A DNA stretch of 43,538 nt from Bacteroidetes bacterium UBA4416 (lineage in GTDB: Bacteria; Bacteroidota; Bacteroidia; B-17B0; Aurantibacillaceae). The notes beneath the pieces are model-generated. The model was not told the origin of the DNA. It saw only the letters and a list, made by a program, of their open reading frames with translations, and made no database searches. Made by a program: the position numbers and the translations under genes. Location of the stretch: positions 311-43,848 of the forward strand of contig DGQK01000041.1 of assembly GCA_002390745.1 (NCBI GenBank), in the 5' to 3' direction. Positions within the stretch are counted from its first letter, which is position 1, and every line of letters begins with the position of its first letter. Shown here one piece after another: positions 32,913-41,159 of this stretch.

Positions 32913-33237
32913 AGAATAGGTTTTGCCCCCTGTCCTATCAAACACCATGCACAGAAAAAACCCTTAGATCCTACTATCCGTATTTTCAGGGCTTCCCACC
33001 GCTCATTTTACACAGACAACACATCGGAAAACAATACCTGAGGAAAGTAATCCACATTTTAAAACGTTGCACAATAGTACATGAGATCAACAAAAATCCT
33101 TTGTAAACAGGGCTTTCAAAAGGCAATTACCAGGCTACAGAAAAACAACAAAATCATAAATAACTGTTCTGGTATTAAGTTTTAACTGTCACGACAAGAA
33201 AACTAAACTCAAACCTTTAACGAAACACATTATCATT
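32913..33237. other. Intergenic region between divergent OmpA-lipoprotein and beta-barrel genes
   Basis: These 325 bases are A/T-rich and must hold both promoters. No exact TAnnTTTG element, terminator or clear repeat was seen. TAAGTTTT near 33176 is the closest -7-like sequence for the rightward gene. Confidence 0.5.
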
Positions 33238-33867
33238 ATGAAACACCTGCTTACAACGATAACACTTATTGCCTCTTCATTGGCTGCTTTCTCACAGGAT
33301 AACAATAATAAAATTGAAACTCCTGCCCCTATCGAGCAATCTAAATTTTCGATCGGATTGAAAGGCGGATTCGGACATTCTTTTATCATGCCTTACAGGA
33401 ATTATATTTTTTGTCCATCCTGGGATGCCGGTATTTCCGCCATCTATGCACCGGGCACGCACTGGGGGATTGGGCTCGACGCCTTGTACTCTATGGAAGG
33501 CGCCAAGTTCGAATACCTGGATCCTGTAAGCGGAAACGGTTACGACAGGCAGGTAACGCTGGATTATGTGCGCATTCCGGTGAAAGCGATCTATTTCTTC
33601 AGGGATTATGATAAGGATTTCAGGCCGAAAGTATCATTAGGCCCGTCTTTAGGTATCCTCGTGGGCGAAGTAAACAGTACCAACGCCAGGTCTATTGACC
33701 TGGGAGGTAAGTTCACCGCCGGTTTCAACTACCGGGTTGCCCGCGCCATCTGGATCAATGTAGACGCCAGCTATTATCAGGGCTTTATGGACGTGTACTC
33801 AGGCAATTCTGAAAATGACCTTAATGGCAATGTCAGGCTGGACGCCGGGATCAACTTTGGTTTCTAG
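33238..33867 (+). CDS. Outer membrane beta-barrel protein (PorT-like family)
   Basis: The 209-residue protein has a signal peptide (MKHLLTTITLIASSLAAFSQ) and then alternating amphipathic strands typical of an eight-stranded outer membrane barrel: FSIGLKGGFGHSFI, WGIGLDALYSMEG, YVRIPVKAIYFF, KVSLGPSLGILVGE and ending DAGINFGF with the terminal Phe. It belongs to the broad OMP_b-brl_2/PorT-like group of Bacteroidota; no specific role can be assigned. It is a single-gene unit with its own terminator. Confidence 0.82.
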   Translation: MKHLLTTITLIASSLAAFSQDNNNKIETPAPIEQSKFSIGLKGGFGHSFIMPYRNYIFCPSWDAGISAIYAPGTHWGIGLDALYSMEGAKFEYLDPVSGNGYDRQVTLDYVRIPVKAIYFFRDYDKDFRPKVSLGPSLGILVGEVNSTNARSIDLGGKFTAGFNYRVARAIWINVDASYYQGFMDVYSGNSENDLNGNVRLDAGINFGF

Positions 33868-33882
33868 GGGCCGGCTGTCCTG

Positions 33883-33920
33883 AAAAAATCCACGGTGCTC
33901 ATGTGAGTCCGTGGATTTTT
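33883..33920 (+). terminator. Terminator after the beta-barrel gene
   Basis: AAAAATCCACGG (33884-33895) pairs with CCGTGGATTTTT (33909-33920). It lies 16 bases after the stop codon. Confidence 0.85.
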
Positions 33921-33967
33921 CCGTTTGTGCAGGTATTGTTCTATTTTTACGGTTCAACAAAACGCGT

Positions 33968-34624
33968 ATGACCGGCAAAGCCACCTTCACCCTGCACCCT
34001 ATCCATCGTCTGCTCATCAGCCTTACCCTTGCAGCCTTGTTTTTCTTCTTACTTCCGGGACACAGGCTTAGCAATCTTATGATTGCCATTCTCACCTGGA
34101 TCGCTTTCGCCCTGTGCTACACCGTTATGAACCTGTTGATCGTGTTCAGAAGGGACGTGACACAGATCAAAAAAACGGCGATGAACGACGACGGTAGTTC
34201 AGGCTTTGTGCTGGCCATGATCCTCCTGGCATCACTGGCCAGTGTGGTTACGCTTTTCCTGCTCATCATTTCCAAAGAAGAGCAGAGCTACGACAAGGCG
34301 CTTTTTTCTATTACGGCTATTTCCGGAATGTTGATCTCCTGGGTAATGATCCACACCGTATTTACATTTCATTACGCGCACCTGTATTACAATGATGAAA
34401 AAAAATCAGCCCGGGGCTTGAATTTCCCCGGCCAGGAAGATCCCGACTATTTTGATTTCGCCTACTTTGCTTTTGTGATCGGCTGCACGTTCCAGGTATC
34501 GGATGTGACGATCCGCTCAAAACACCTGCGACGCGTTGTGCTGTTGCATGGCTTGCTTTCTTTTGGCTTGAATACCTTTGTTGTAGCCCTGATGGTGAAC
34601 CTGGTGGCGGGGATCAGCCACTAA
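33968..34624 (+). CDS. DUF1345 membrane protein
   Basis: The start at ATG 33968 (MTGKATFTLH) gives 218 residues. A longer frame from 33911 would overlap the preceding terminator and is rejected. About five hydrophobic segments are visible, and the signature of DUF1345 is clear near the C-terminus: HTVFTFHYAHLYY and DFAYFAFVIGCTFQVSDV. The family is widespread and uncharacterised. The DUF3606 gene converges on it with 3 bases between the stops. Confidence 0.85.
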   Translation: MTGKATFTLHPIHRLLISLTLAALFFFLLPGHRLSNLMIAILTWIAFALCYTVMNLLIVFRRDVTQIKKTAMNDDGSSGFVLAMILLASLASVVTLFLLIISKEEQSYDKALFSITAISGMLISWVMIHTVFTFHYAHLYYNDEKKSARGLNFPGQEDPDYFDFAYFAFVIGCTFQVSDVTIRSKHLRRVVLLHGLLSFGLNTFVVALMVNLVAGISH

Positions 34625-34627
34625 GTA

Positions 34628-34810
34628 TTACTCGTCTTTTATCAGGCGGTTCATTTCGAGGTATAGCAGCAGGATGGTATAGCCGTTACCGATCCGGGCA
34701 ACCGCTTCAAGCAGGTCCTTGTCGGAGCACCTGAACTCACCGGCCCAGTACCTGATGGCTTCAGGACTTGTATCGATTTTCCCATCTACTATATAAAGTT
34801 TCTCACTCAC
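34628..34810 (-). CDS. DUF3606 family small protein
   Basis: The 60-residue protein matches DUF3606: a short N-terminal IVDGKID, then AIRYWAGEFRCSDKDLLEAV and a final helix. Homologues are typically 55-70 residues and of unknown function. It shows no signal or membrane part. It converges with the DUF1345 gene. Confidence 0.75.
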   Translation of the reverse strand: MSEKLYIVDGKIDTSPEAIRYWAGEFRCSDKDLLEAVARIGNGYTILLLYLEMNRLIKDE

Positions 34811-34871
34811 CCGGTAAAAGTATACATTCTGCCAGGCAGAAAAAACAAGTAGTAATACCCGATTTTTTATC

Positions 34872-34887
34872 TAAGTAATACTACTTA
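34872..34887. promoter_or_regulatory. Dyad element with related half-sites upstream of the small Cys protein gene
   Basis: TAAGTA-ATAC-TACTTA is a perfect 6-bp inverted repeat. A similar AAGTAGTAATAC lies at 34847-34858, and ATTACT occurs downstream. The spacing and symmetry suit a regulator-binding site, possibly that of the LuxR-type regulator encoded 2 kb downstream. Confidence 0.4.
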
Positions 34888-34895
34888 ATTTAACT

Positions 34896-35033
34896 ACGTA
34901 TGATTACTTGCTTTTAAATTCAGGTAGTTTTTTTAATCCGTTGATTATTAGAGCAACTTAAAAACACGCTCTGATTTGCGGCATCTTTATCTTAAAAATC
35001 AAAACCCTTTTAAAAAATCAACGTATGATTACT
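34896..35033 (+). repeat. 13-bp direct repeat ACGTATGATTACT, two copies
   Basis: The copies are at 34896-34908 and 35021-35033, 125 bases apart, both before the small-protein gene. The second contains an ATG that opens an 11-codon frame (MITVNHLITNP) ending at 35060, 14 bases before the next start codon. Confidence 0.5.
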
Positions 35034-35074
35034 GTAAATCATTTAATAACTAACCCCTAAAACCAAAAAAATTT

Positions 35075-35392
35075 ATGGCATTTACAGGCGATGAAGCAGA
35101 AGAGTTTCCAATCGAAACGGCAGCAAAATGGACCGCAACTTACAGAGCAAATAATCCCAACAAAACCACAGGGCATTTTTTCGGACAAAAGATCGTTCAA
35201 AGAATCCTTGCTCAGGAAGGCTGTGTAGGCATCCGGTGCTATTATGCAACAGACGATCAAGGCAAGCCGCAGCTGATCATGGTGGGAACCGATGCTCACG
35301 AGAACGACTTGCACAATGGCATTATTGCCGAAGTTTCAAGACCTTGCCCTCCGTTTTGCGGAACTTCCAACCCATTGAATGGAGGTAATTAA
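35075..35392 (+). CDS. Small protein of unknown function with C-terminal Cys-Pro motif
   Basis: The 105-residue protein has no signal peptide or membrane segment. It starts MAFTGDEAEEFPIETAAKW, continues with GHFFGQKIVQRILAQEGCVG and an alternating strand region (IRCYYATDDQGKPQLIMVGT), and ends with a Cys-Pro-Pro-x-Cys motif (CPPFCGTSNPLNGGN). I recall similar small proteins in other Bacteroidota with the same CP-C-NPL end, without a known role. Four Cys in total could bind metal or act in redox chemistry. A strong terminator separates it from the sensor operon that follows. Confidence 0.65.
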   Translation: MAFTGDEAEEFPIETAAKWTATYRANNPNKTTGHFFGQKIVQRILAQEGCVGIRCYYATDDQGKPQLIMVGTDAHENDLHNGIIAEVSRPCPPFCGTSNPLNGGN

Positions 35393-35412
35393 TAGTAAAA
35401 GAAACTATTAAC

Positions 35413-35449
35413 AAAAAGGCGCAGTTTATATGCGCCTTTTTTTTATTTT
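35413..35449 (+). terminator. Terminator between the small-protein gene and the sensor operon
   Basis: AAAAAGGCGCA (35413-35423) pairs with TGCGCCTTTTT (35431-35441) around a 7-base loop, followed by more T residues. An ATG in the downstream gene's frame lies in the loop and 3' arm. Confidence 0.85.
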
Positions 35450-35462
35450 TATCCAAAATAAG

Positions 35463-36116
35463 TTGAATCCCCTGTACAACATATTAAGCTACGTGTCCGC
35501 CTATTTTTCAATTATCCCGTTGATTATAGGCATTTACCGCATACGCCTTCTGAAGCAAAACGAAAAGATCATATTGCTGCTTGTTTTCTTTGCTACGCTT
35601 ACTGAATTTGTTAACCTGTTTTACGAATACCTGTCCATCTCCAGAAACATCTCGCTCATCAATATTTACTTTATCGTGGAAGCTCTGACCATTTCGTTTT
35701 TCTATTATCGCTTTTTCGAGTCGGGTAATTTTAAACTACTGACCCTGATCACAGGAATTGTTTTCCTCATTATTTCTGTGCAGCAAATTGTTTCCAGGGA
35801 TAAAGACATGATGAACCACGTATCGGTAACGCTTGAGTCGGTAATGGTGTCGCTGTTTTCGGTACTGACGTTCCATCAGCTTCTCCAAAAGGGTGTTTAC
35901 TCTAACATCCTGGATGCGCCGGTGTTTTGGATCAACTCGGCCTTTTTGTTTTATTTTACCGGCAATTTCTTTCTGCACCTGTTCAGCGGCTACCTGCTCA
36001 CCCATTCGCAATATGGTTTCTATGAGCTCTGGGGCTTATGGCATTCGCTTGTTAATATTTTATTTCTCATTTTAATCAGTATCGGATTTTGGAAAACGCA
36101 GACATCACAAACGTAA
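35463..36116 (+). CDS. Integral membrane protein of a sensor operon
   Basis: The protein has about six or seven membrane helices and no recognised domain. An ATG at 35430 falls inside the terminator hairpin, so the TTG at 35463 (reading MNPLYNILSYVSAYFSI) is preferred, giving 217 residues; this is a judgement. Helices lie at roughly residues 5-25, 33-52, 60-80, 90-106, 119-137, 150-170 and 185-208, with few charged residues between. The kinase gene begins 28 bases before its stop, so the two are translationally coupled. It may be the signal input for the kinase, as many histidine kinases of this group use separate membrane partners. Confidence 0.7.
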   Translation: MNPLYNILSYVSAYFSIIPLIIGIYRIRLLKQNEKIILLLVFFATLTEFVNLFYEYLSISRNISLINIYFIVEALTISFFYYRFFESGNFKLLTLITGIVFLIISVQQIVSRDKDMMNHVSVTLESVMVSLFSVLTFHQLLQKGVYSNILDAPVFWINSAFLFYFTGNFFLHLFSGYLLTHSQYGFYELWGLWHSLVNILFLILISIGFWKTQTSQT

Positions 36117-36904
36117 AATTGCTAATCACACTGGGGATTATGATGACGCTCTTCCTGGCGGCGATCATCACTATTTTCGTGGTTTACTACCAGCGCAAAA
36201 TGCTGTTGAAGGAAGCGCACATCCAGATGATGGAGCAGGAAAAGCAGATCAGCCTGTTCAAAGCTTCCGTAGAGGTGGAGGAGCAGCAGAAAGAAAAGAT
36301 AGCACGCAACCTTCATGATGAGATCAACCCGCTGCTGGTGGTGCTTAAGCTCAACCTGAGCCGGCACCGCATGGCGGCCCAGAAGAACACGTTTGATCCT
36401 GAAAGCCTGAAAAAAGATTCCGATCTTCTGGACAAGGCGATTGAAGGCATCCGCACTACCTGCCATGACCTGATCCCTTCTTTCCTGCACCAGTTCGGCC
36501 TGCTCAAGGCCCTGGAAGAATATGTACGCACGGCGCAGCAGGCAGACGACCTGACCGTAGAGTTTGATAGTCGCATCACCCTTAATGACCTGGATGTATT
36601 TAACAAGCAGGATCAGCTGAACATCTACAGGATCTGCCTCGAAATCCTGAATAATCTTTTCAAGCATTCGAAATGCAGCCAGCTCCGGATGGTAACGCAA
36701 AAGGTAAAAGACCGGATCGTCTTTGAATTTGTGCATAACGGCAAAGGTGTGAACAATGAAGAGATGGATCTATACACCGAAAATTCAAAAGGGCTTGGGC
36801 TGAAATCGCTGAAGGCCCGCTCACTATTGCTTGGCGCGGATATCAACTACCGTACTTCCGCGAAAGTATCTTCTATCGCCCTGAGCATTCCCTGCAACGC
36901 ATGA
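36089..36904 (+). CDS. Sensor histidine kinase, HisKA_3 type
   Basis: The 271-residue kinase has one N-terminal membrane helix (residues 10-34), a short coiled linker and the dimerisation motif ARNLHDEINPLL with His76. The ATPase domain has the N box EILNNLFKHS (Asn188/189) and a GLGLKSLKAR G2 region. The G1 box reads HNGKG (216-220): the Asp usual in DNGKG, which contacts adenine, is His here. The kinase resembles NarX/DesK-type kinases that pair with LuxR-type regulators. The regulator gene overlaps by 4 bases. Confidence 0.9.
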   Translation: MENADITNVKLLITLGIMMTLFLAAIITIFVVYYQRKMLLKEAHIQMMEQEKQISLFKASVEVEEQQKEKIARNLHDEINPLLVVLKLNLSRHRMAAQKNTFDPESLKKDSDLLDKAIEGIRTTCHDLIPSFLHQFGLLKALEEYVRTAQQADDLTVEFDSRITLNDLDVFNKQDQLNIYRICLEILNNLFKHSKCSQLRMVTQKVKDRIVFEFVHNGKGVNNEEMDLYTENSKGLGLKSLKARSLLLGADINYRTSAKVSSIALSIPCNA

Positions 36905-37560
36905 AAAAAAAGATCCATATCGGCATTGTAGATGACCACCTGGTGCTGAGGCAGGGCCTGAAGTTGCTTCTGAAAGAATTCAACCAGCTGAATGTGGTGC
37001 TGGATGCCGCCAATGGGAAAGAGCTGCTGGAATGCCTGCGTACCTGCATGCCGGATGTGATCCTGCTCGATATAGAAATGCCGGTGATGAACGGCAAGGA
37101 AACGATGGATAAGGTACTGGAGAAATATCCCGGCATGAAAGTGCTTATCATGAGCACCCATTTCAATGACGGTTATATCATTGAGTTTATCAAGAACGGG
37201 GCCTGCGGCTTTATCTCCAAGAACAGCGACATCGGGCAGATCGTGGATGCCATACAGTCGGCGCACGATGTTGGCTACTACTACGACCATAAGGTATCGG
37301 CTGTGATGGCCCGGATGATCAAGCGGATTCCCGCCATGCCAACGCTGATACCCGATACGGAGCTTACCCGTCGCGAAATCGAGATCATTAAGCTGATCTG
37401 CGATAAAAAAACAAACAATGATATTGCAAAGATGCTCAACCTGAGCGTACGCACCATTGAAGGCCATCGTTACAATATTTCCAAAAAAACCAATACCTCC
37501 GGTACCCTGGAGCTGATCGATTTTGTGGTGCAGAACAACCTACTGGCGATCTACGGCTAA
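36901..37560 (+). CDS. LuxR/NarL-type response regulator
   Basis: The 219-residue protein has a receiver domain (Asp57 in VILLDIEMPVMNG, Asp11/Asp12, Ser85, Lys107) and a C-terminal LuxR helix-turn-helix (residues about 153-212: LTRREIEIIKLICDKKTNND, then VRTIEGHRYNISKKTN). It is the partner of the overlapping kinase and probably controls transcription after phosphorylation. The dyad near 34872 is a candidate target by position. Confidence 0.93.
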   Translation: MKKKIHIGIVDDHLVLRQGLKLLLKEFNQLNVVLDAANGKELLECLRTCMPDVILLDIEMPVMNGKETMDKVLEKYPGMKVLIMSTHFNDGYIIEFIKNGACGFISKNSDIGQIVDAIQSAHDVGYYYDHKVSAVMARMIKRIPAMPTLIPDTELTRREIEIIKLICDKKTNNDIAKMLNLSVRTIEGHRYNISKKTNTSGTLELIDFVVQNNLLAIYG

Positions 37561-37614
37561 GGAAAGCCTTCCTGCGCTGCTTATTTTCCTGTACCGGTTT
37601 TTGAACCATATGAG

Positions 37615-37695
37615 ACATATAAGAACATATAAGGGTTTGCTTAAAATGAAAAACTCTTCTGTCTTTCTTATTATGACCTGATATGCCTTATATGG
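37615..37695. repeat. Tandem and inverted ACATATAAG repeats
   Basis: ACATATAAGA and ACATATAAGG follow each other (37615-37634), and an inverted match CCTTATATGG occurs at 37686-37695. They lie between the converging regulator and thioredoxin-like genes. The inverted pair could fold, but no T tract follows. Confidence 0.5.
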
Positions 37696-37709
37696 TATTT
37701 ATTATTAAC

Positions 37710-38273
37710 TCAGGCTTTTACAGTGCTGAGCAAGGCGCTGAGCTCAGCCTGGATCTCTTTTCCTTTATCGGCGTTGTACCAGTTTTGCAGGGCTGTCTTC
37801 AGCGTTTCGATGTCTGTTTTCTGAGCGGAGAGTGCGGCGTATACTTCCTGGCATTTGGCCGGCCTTGGCCCCCACACGGCCATGTCCTCGTTCTGTGCGT
37901 TCCTGATCACCAGCTTGGGGATGGATTTTCCGCCGTTGGTGAGGTATGAATTGATACGGTGAGGCTCGGAGTCGCGTAGTTCATAGTCGACGGAGATCAG
38001 GGGATTTTCCAAAGCGATAAGTTGCAGAAAAGGCACGATGTGTGCCGCATCTCCACACCAGGGCTCTGTGATGACAATCCATTGCTGTGGCTCATGGATG
38101 GCTTTTACCGCCGCTGTCATTTCTTCCGTAAGCACGGCTGTTTTCAGCCAGCGGTTCATCCTGGCCCAGTTGAGCCTGGTATAATTGAGGTAATCGGGGT
38201 TATCGTAAGGGGCTACGGGCGTATCGTTATTCAGCACGTGTTCGAAATAGTGGAGGTATTCCTGGAAATTCAT
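37710..38273 (-). CDS. Thioredoxin-family protein with single active-site Cys
   Basis: The 187-residue protein has the thioredoxin-like fold pattern of the Thioredoxin_9 family: the strand WIVITEPWCGDAAHIVPFLQ contains Cys73 in WCGDAAH. The second Cys of a classical CxxC site is replaced, so disulfide reductase activity of the usual type is unlikely. The cis-Pro region IPKLVIRNAQN follows at about residue 118. It has no signal peptide and should be cytoplasmic. It stands alone, converging with the regulator gene. Confidence 0.82.
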   Translation of the reverse strand: MNFQEYLHYFEHVLNNDTPVAPYDNPDYLNYTRLNWARMNRWLKTAVLTEEMTAAVKAIHEPQQWIVITEPWCGDAAHIVPFLQLIALENPLISVDYELRDSEPHRINSYLTNGGKSIPKLVIRNAQNEDMAVWGPRPAKCQEVYAALSAQKTDIETLKTALQNWYNADKGKEIQAELSALLSTVKA

Positions 38274-38533
38274 CGTTATTCAATTTTGGGGACAAATGTA
38301 TCATACCTTTCTGTTTTACACAAAAACGGAACGTTAATTCTGATTTACTTGACGGAGATGCCGGTTAAAAACACCAGGCACCCGGCAGACCGAAGAGGTG
38401 CGTGCTAAAGACCATGAATGCGCAATCTGGCCCTGAGGCATGGGCATATTACCTGTTAGCAGGTAAGCGGCGCTGGTTATTTTGTTGTATTTTGCATCTT
38501 CATCAGAATCGTTTACACAATACACTTTTGCAC

Positions 38534-38935
38534 ATGCCAACACACCTGTTCATAAGCCAAAGCCTGCTCCTGCGGCTCACACTTGCCCTGATCCTGCTGA
38601 TGCACAGTGTGCCCGGCATGTTCAATGGCGGCATCCATGATTTCGGGACGCTTTACCTCGACCCGCTGGGCTTTGCGCCTTTCGGACTGGCCATTGCCTG
38701 GGCCGTGAAACTTTCGCACCTGGCCTGTGCCCTGCTCCTGATCCTGAACCGTTACATCAAAGCAGCAGCGCTCATCACCATACCGGTTCTTCTGATGGGG
38801 ATTATCCTGGTGCATGGCAGGGAAGGCTGGTTTGTGGTAGGAGGCGGCTTCAATGGCGTGGAGTACAATGTGCTCCTGATCGCGGTGTTCCTGCACCTGT
38901 TTTTGTATGGGGAGAAAAACCGTAAGAAGACTTAA
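38534..38935 (+). CDS. DoxX-like four-helix membrane protein
   Basis: The start at ATG 38534 (MPTHLFISQSLLLRLTLALI) gives 133 residues; the frame extends to 38402 but the extra part is unlike the family. Four hydrophobic helices and the HSVPGMFNGGIHDFG and GGGFNGVEYNVLLIAVFLHLF segments fit the DoxX family. Such proteins are linked to oxidative stress or quinone-related functions, mostly unproven. A TATTTTGC-like sequence near 38486 may be its -7 element. Confidence 0.75.
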   Translation: MPTHLFISQSLLLRLTLALILLMHSVPGMFNGGIHDFGTLYLDPLGFAPFGLAIAWAVKLSHLACALLLILNRYIKAAALITIPVLLMGIILVHGREGWFVVGGGFNGVEYNVLLIAVFLHLFLYGEKNRKKT

Positions 38936-39060
38936 AGTTCCCCGGGAGGGTTTATTAACATCCTATAAACATTTTAGATTCCGACAGGCATTCAGGGCCG
39001 GAATGAGGCTGGTTTATTTGTAGGGCCGGCTAAAATCCCTTATTTTAGGGTTTTTAAATC

Positions 39061-39903
39061 ATGAAGATCCCCATTTTAAGCCTTATACTTCTGCTTGCCT
39101 TTTCAGTATGTGCCCAGCGTTTTGTTGAGCCCGATAAAATGAAGGCATTTAATATCACCGTCAACTACCCCGACTATACGGTGAAAACGCAAATGCTGAA
39201 AGAGCCGAAGCAGTTCAAGCCGGATGTCGACCTGACCTACCATTGGTATACATCTCAGAAGATCATGGAAACCAAAGGCGGCTACGACGGAAAATTGCTG
39301 CATGGCACCTACCGCTCTTTCTATCTCAACGACCAGTTATTTGAAAGCGGGGAATTTAAATACGGCGTGAAGTCGGGAGAATGGAAGAACTGGTATCCTG
39401 ACGGCAAGCTGAAAGAAATCACCAACTGGAAAAAGGGGCGCAAGAACGGAAGTTACACGCTATACAGCGATTATGGAAAGCTGATGGCCAAAGGAACTTT
39501 TAAGGACGATTTGCTCACAGGCACTTTTACTACGTATGACAACAATGGCAATCTGACGTCGAAACGGAAATACAAAAAAGGCAAAGAGATTATCAAAACC
39601 GAAAAGGTAAAAAAAGAGAAAACGAAAAAAGAGAAGAAAAAAAGGGACGATGCTTCGGCTCCTCCCAAAGAAAAAAAAGGCTTGTTCGGAAAGAAAAAAA
39701 GATCTGCCGAAACCACAGAGGCTAAGCCGAATGAGGAAACCAAAGCAAAGCCGGATCAGGGCAACCACAAAAATAAAGCAACGGAGCCTTCCACCGGCAA
39801 AGAAAAAAAATCCTTTGGCGATAAGCTGAAATCGCTCTTCCGTAAAAAGCCGAAGACTGAAGAGCCTGCGAAGAGCGCAAAGAAAACCTCCGTAAGCACC
39901 TGA
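39061..39903 (+). CDS. Secreted MORN-repeat (YwqK-like) protein with Lys-rich tail, first gene of the pseudopilin operon
   Basis: The 280-residue protein has a signal peptide (MKIPILSLILLLAFSVCAQ). It carries MORN-type repeats (about residues 75-180), visible as GKLLHGTYRSFYLNDQLFES, GVKSGEWKNWYPDGKLKE and DDLLTGTFTTYDNNGN, as in YwqK/toxin-antitoxin-type proteins. The last 90 residues are Lys/Glu/Ala/Thr-rich and probably disordered, with short FGKKK and LKSLFRKKPK patches. Its stop overlaps the next ATG by one base, so it belongs to the pilin operon. The role in that system is unknown; binding of glycan or the pilus base is conceivable. Confidence 0.75.
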   Translation: MKIPILSLILLLAFSVCAQRFVEPDKMKAFNITVNYPDYTVKTQMLKEPKQFKPDVDLTYHWYTSQKIMETKGGYDGKLLHGTYRSFYLNDQLFESGEFKYGVKSGEWKNWYPDGKLKEITNWKKGRKNGSYTLYSDYGKLMAKGTFKDDLLTGTFTTYDNNGNLTSKRKYKKGKEIIKTEKVKKEKTKKEKKKRDDASAPPKEKKGLFGKKKRSAETTEAKPNEETKAKPDQGNHKNKATEPSTGKEKKSFGDKLKSLFRKKPKTEEPAKSAKKTSVST

Positions 39904-41159
39904 TGATGTTTAACAGGTTAAAAGGCGGCGCGCTCTATGTGTCGGTCATTATCTCTATTCTTATTTCCATCATCCTGAGCCTATTCATTGTAGTGGCGTA
40001 TTACAACACCCGCTCGGTACAGGCGCAGAATTCGCTGACACAGCTGCAACTGAGCCTTGAAAGCGGCTTTGAGATTGCCCGGTCGGAGTACTACATGCCC
40101 GCTGACGGAGGCACCTGGCAGCAAATGCCTTACAACAACGATTCGATCCTTGTGCGAAAAAAAGCCTGGGGCTGCTTTCTGCTGATCGATGTGAAAGCAA
40201 AGAATGCTCATTTCCGGCTCAACAAAACGGGCTTATTCGGCACATTCGGCTGGCGTGATACGGCCATCGTGCTTGCCGAGCAAAACCGGCAGATCGGCCT
40301 GGCAGGAAAGATCCGTTTCCGGGGCAATTGCTATTTCCCGAAAGCAGGCATCCAATCCGCTTACATCGAAGGCAACGGCTTCTCCGACCTTAACGCCCTG
40401 AAGCCCTACATCCATCCGGCCCCCGTTTACATTCCGCAGCTCAGCGAACACTACCTCGAGACCATGGCGCAAAGTCAATCGGGAATCGATCCTTACAGCG
40501 ACAGCCTGCTGTCTTCTATGCCCGATCAGTGGAACCAATCCTTCAAACAACAAACGGCGGTGATCCAACAGGGCTCGATGGTATTGAGCAACCGCATACT
40601 CAGCAACAACATCAAGCTGATTGCCTCCGACGTGATTACGGTGGAGAACAGCGCCCAACTGACAAACGTGCTGCTCGTTGCCCGCAAGGTGATCTTTAAG
40701 AAAGGCTTTAAAGGCACGGTGCATGCCATTTGCAGGGATAGTATTGTGACAGAAGATAACTGCGAGTTTGCCTATCCTTCTTCGTTTGGTGTGTATGCAG
40801 AACATGTTCCCGATTCGGCAAAGGGGCTGGTACGCGGCATTTTCTTCGGTACCGCCTGCAAGTTCAAAGGCGGCCTGCTGGCGGCCAACGATCAAAAGAA
40901 CTTATCCCGCATGATGATCCGGCTCAACAAAGAGTTTGAGTTCATCGGGAGCATTTACAGCTCCGACTATGCCGATGCACAGGGCCAGCTCTACGGATCG
41001 CTTTGCTGCCGAACCCTATTGCTGCAAACGCCTTCGGGCGTCTACGAAAATCATTTATACAATTGCTTCATCGACCCCAAGCGCTATAGCACGGGGCTTT
41101 CGGTGCCGGCCTGGCAAAAACAACAAGACAATCACCTCACCTGCGCCCAATGGTTTTGA
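39903..41159 (+). CDS. GspK/PilX-like minor pseudopilin candidate
   Basis: The 418-residue protein begins with KGGALYVSVIISILISIILS (residues 7-26): a hydrophobic helix preceded by Gly-Gly and without the usual Glu at +5. That is the pattern of GspK and PilX, the tip components of type II pseudopili and type IV pili. The rest is about 380 residues of soluble beta-rich structure, with repeated strand-turn units near residues 220-330 (SNRILSNNIKLIASDVITVE, then NVLLVARKVIFKKGFKGTVH) that read like a right-handed beta-helix. No family could be named. It overlaps both neighbours and lies upstream of two clear pseudopilins. The GspK comparison is inference from the N-terminus and the gene order. 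Confidence 0.65.
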   Translation: MMFNRLKGGALYVSVIISILISIILSLFIVVAYYNTRSVQAQNSLTQLQLSLESGFEIARSEYYMPADGGTWQQMPYNNDSILVRKKAWGCFLLIDVKAKNAHFRLNKTGLFGTFGWRDTAIVLAEQNRQIGLAGKIRFRGNCYFPKAGIQSAYIEGNGFSDLNALKPYIHPAPVYIPQLSEHYLETMAQSQSGIDPYSDSLLSSMPDQWNQSFKQQTAVIQQGSMVLSNRILSNNIKLIASDVITVENSAQLTNVLLVARKVIFKKGFKGTVHAICRDSIVTEDNCEFAYPSSFGVYAEHVPDSAKGLVRGIFFGTACKFKGGLLAANDQKNLSRMMIRLNKEFEFIGSIYSSDYADAQGQLYGSLCCRTLLLQTPSGVYENHLYNCFIDPKRYSTGLSVPAWQKQQDNHLTCAQWF

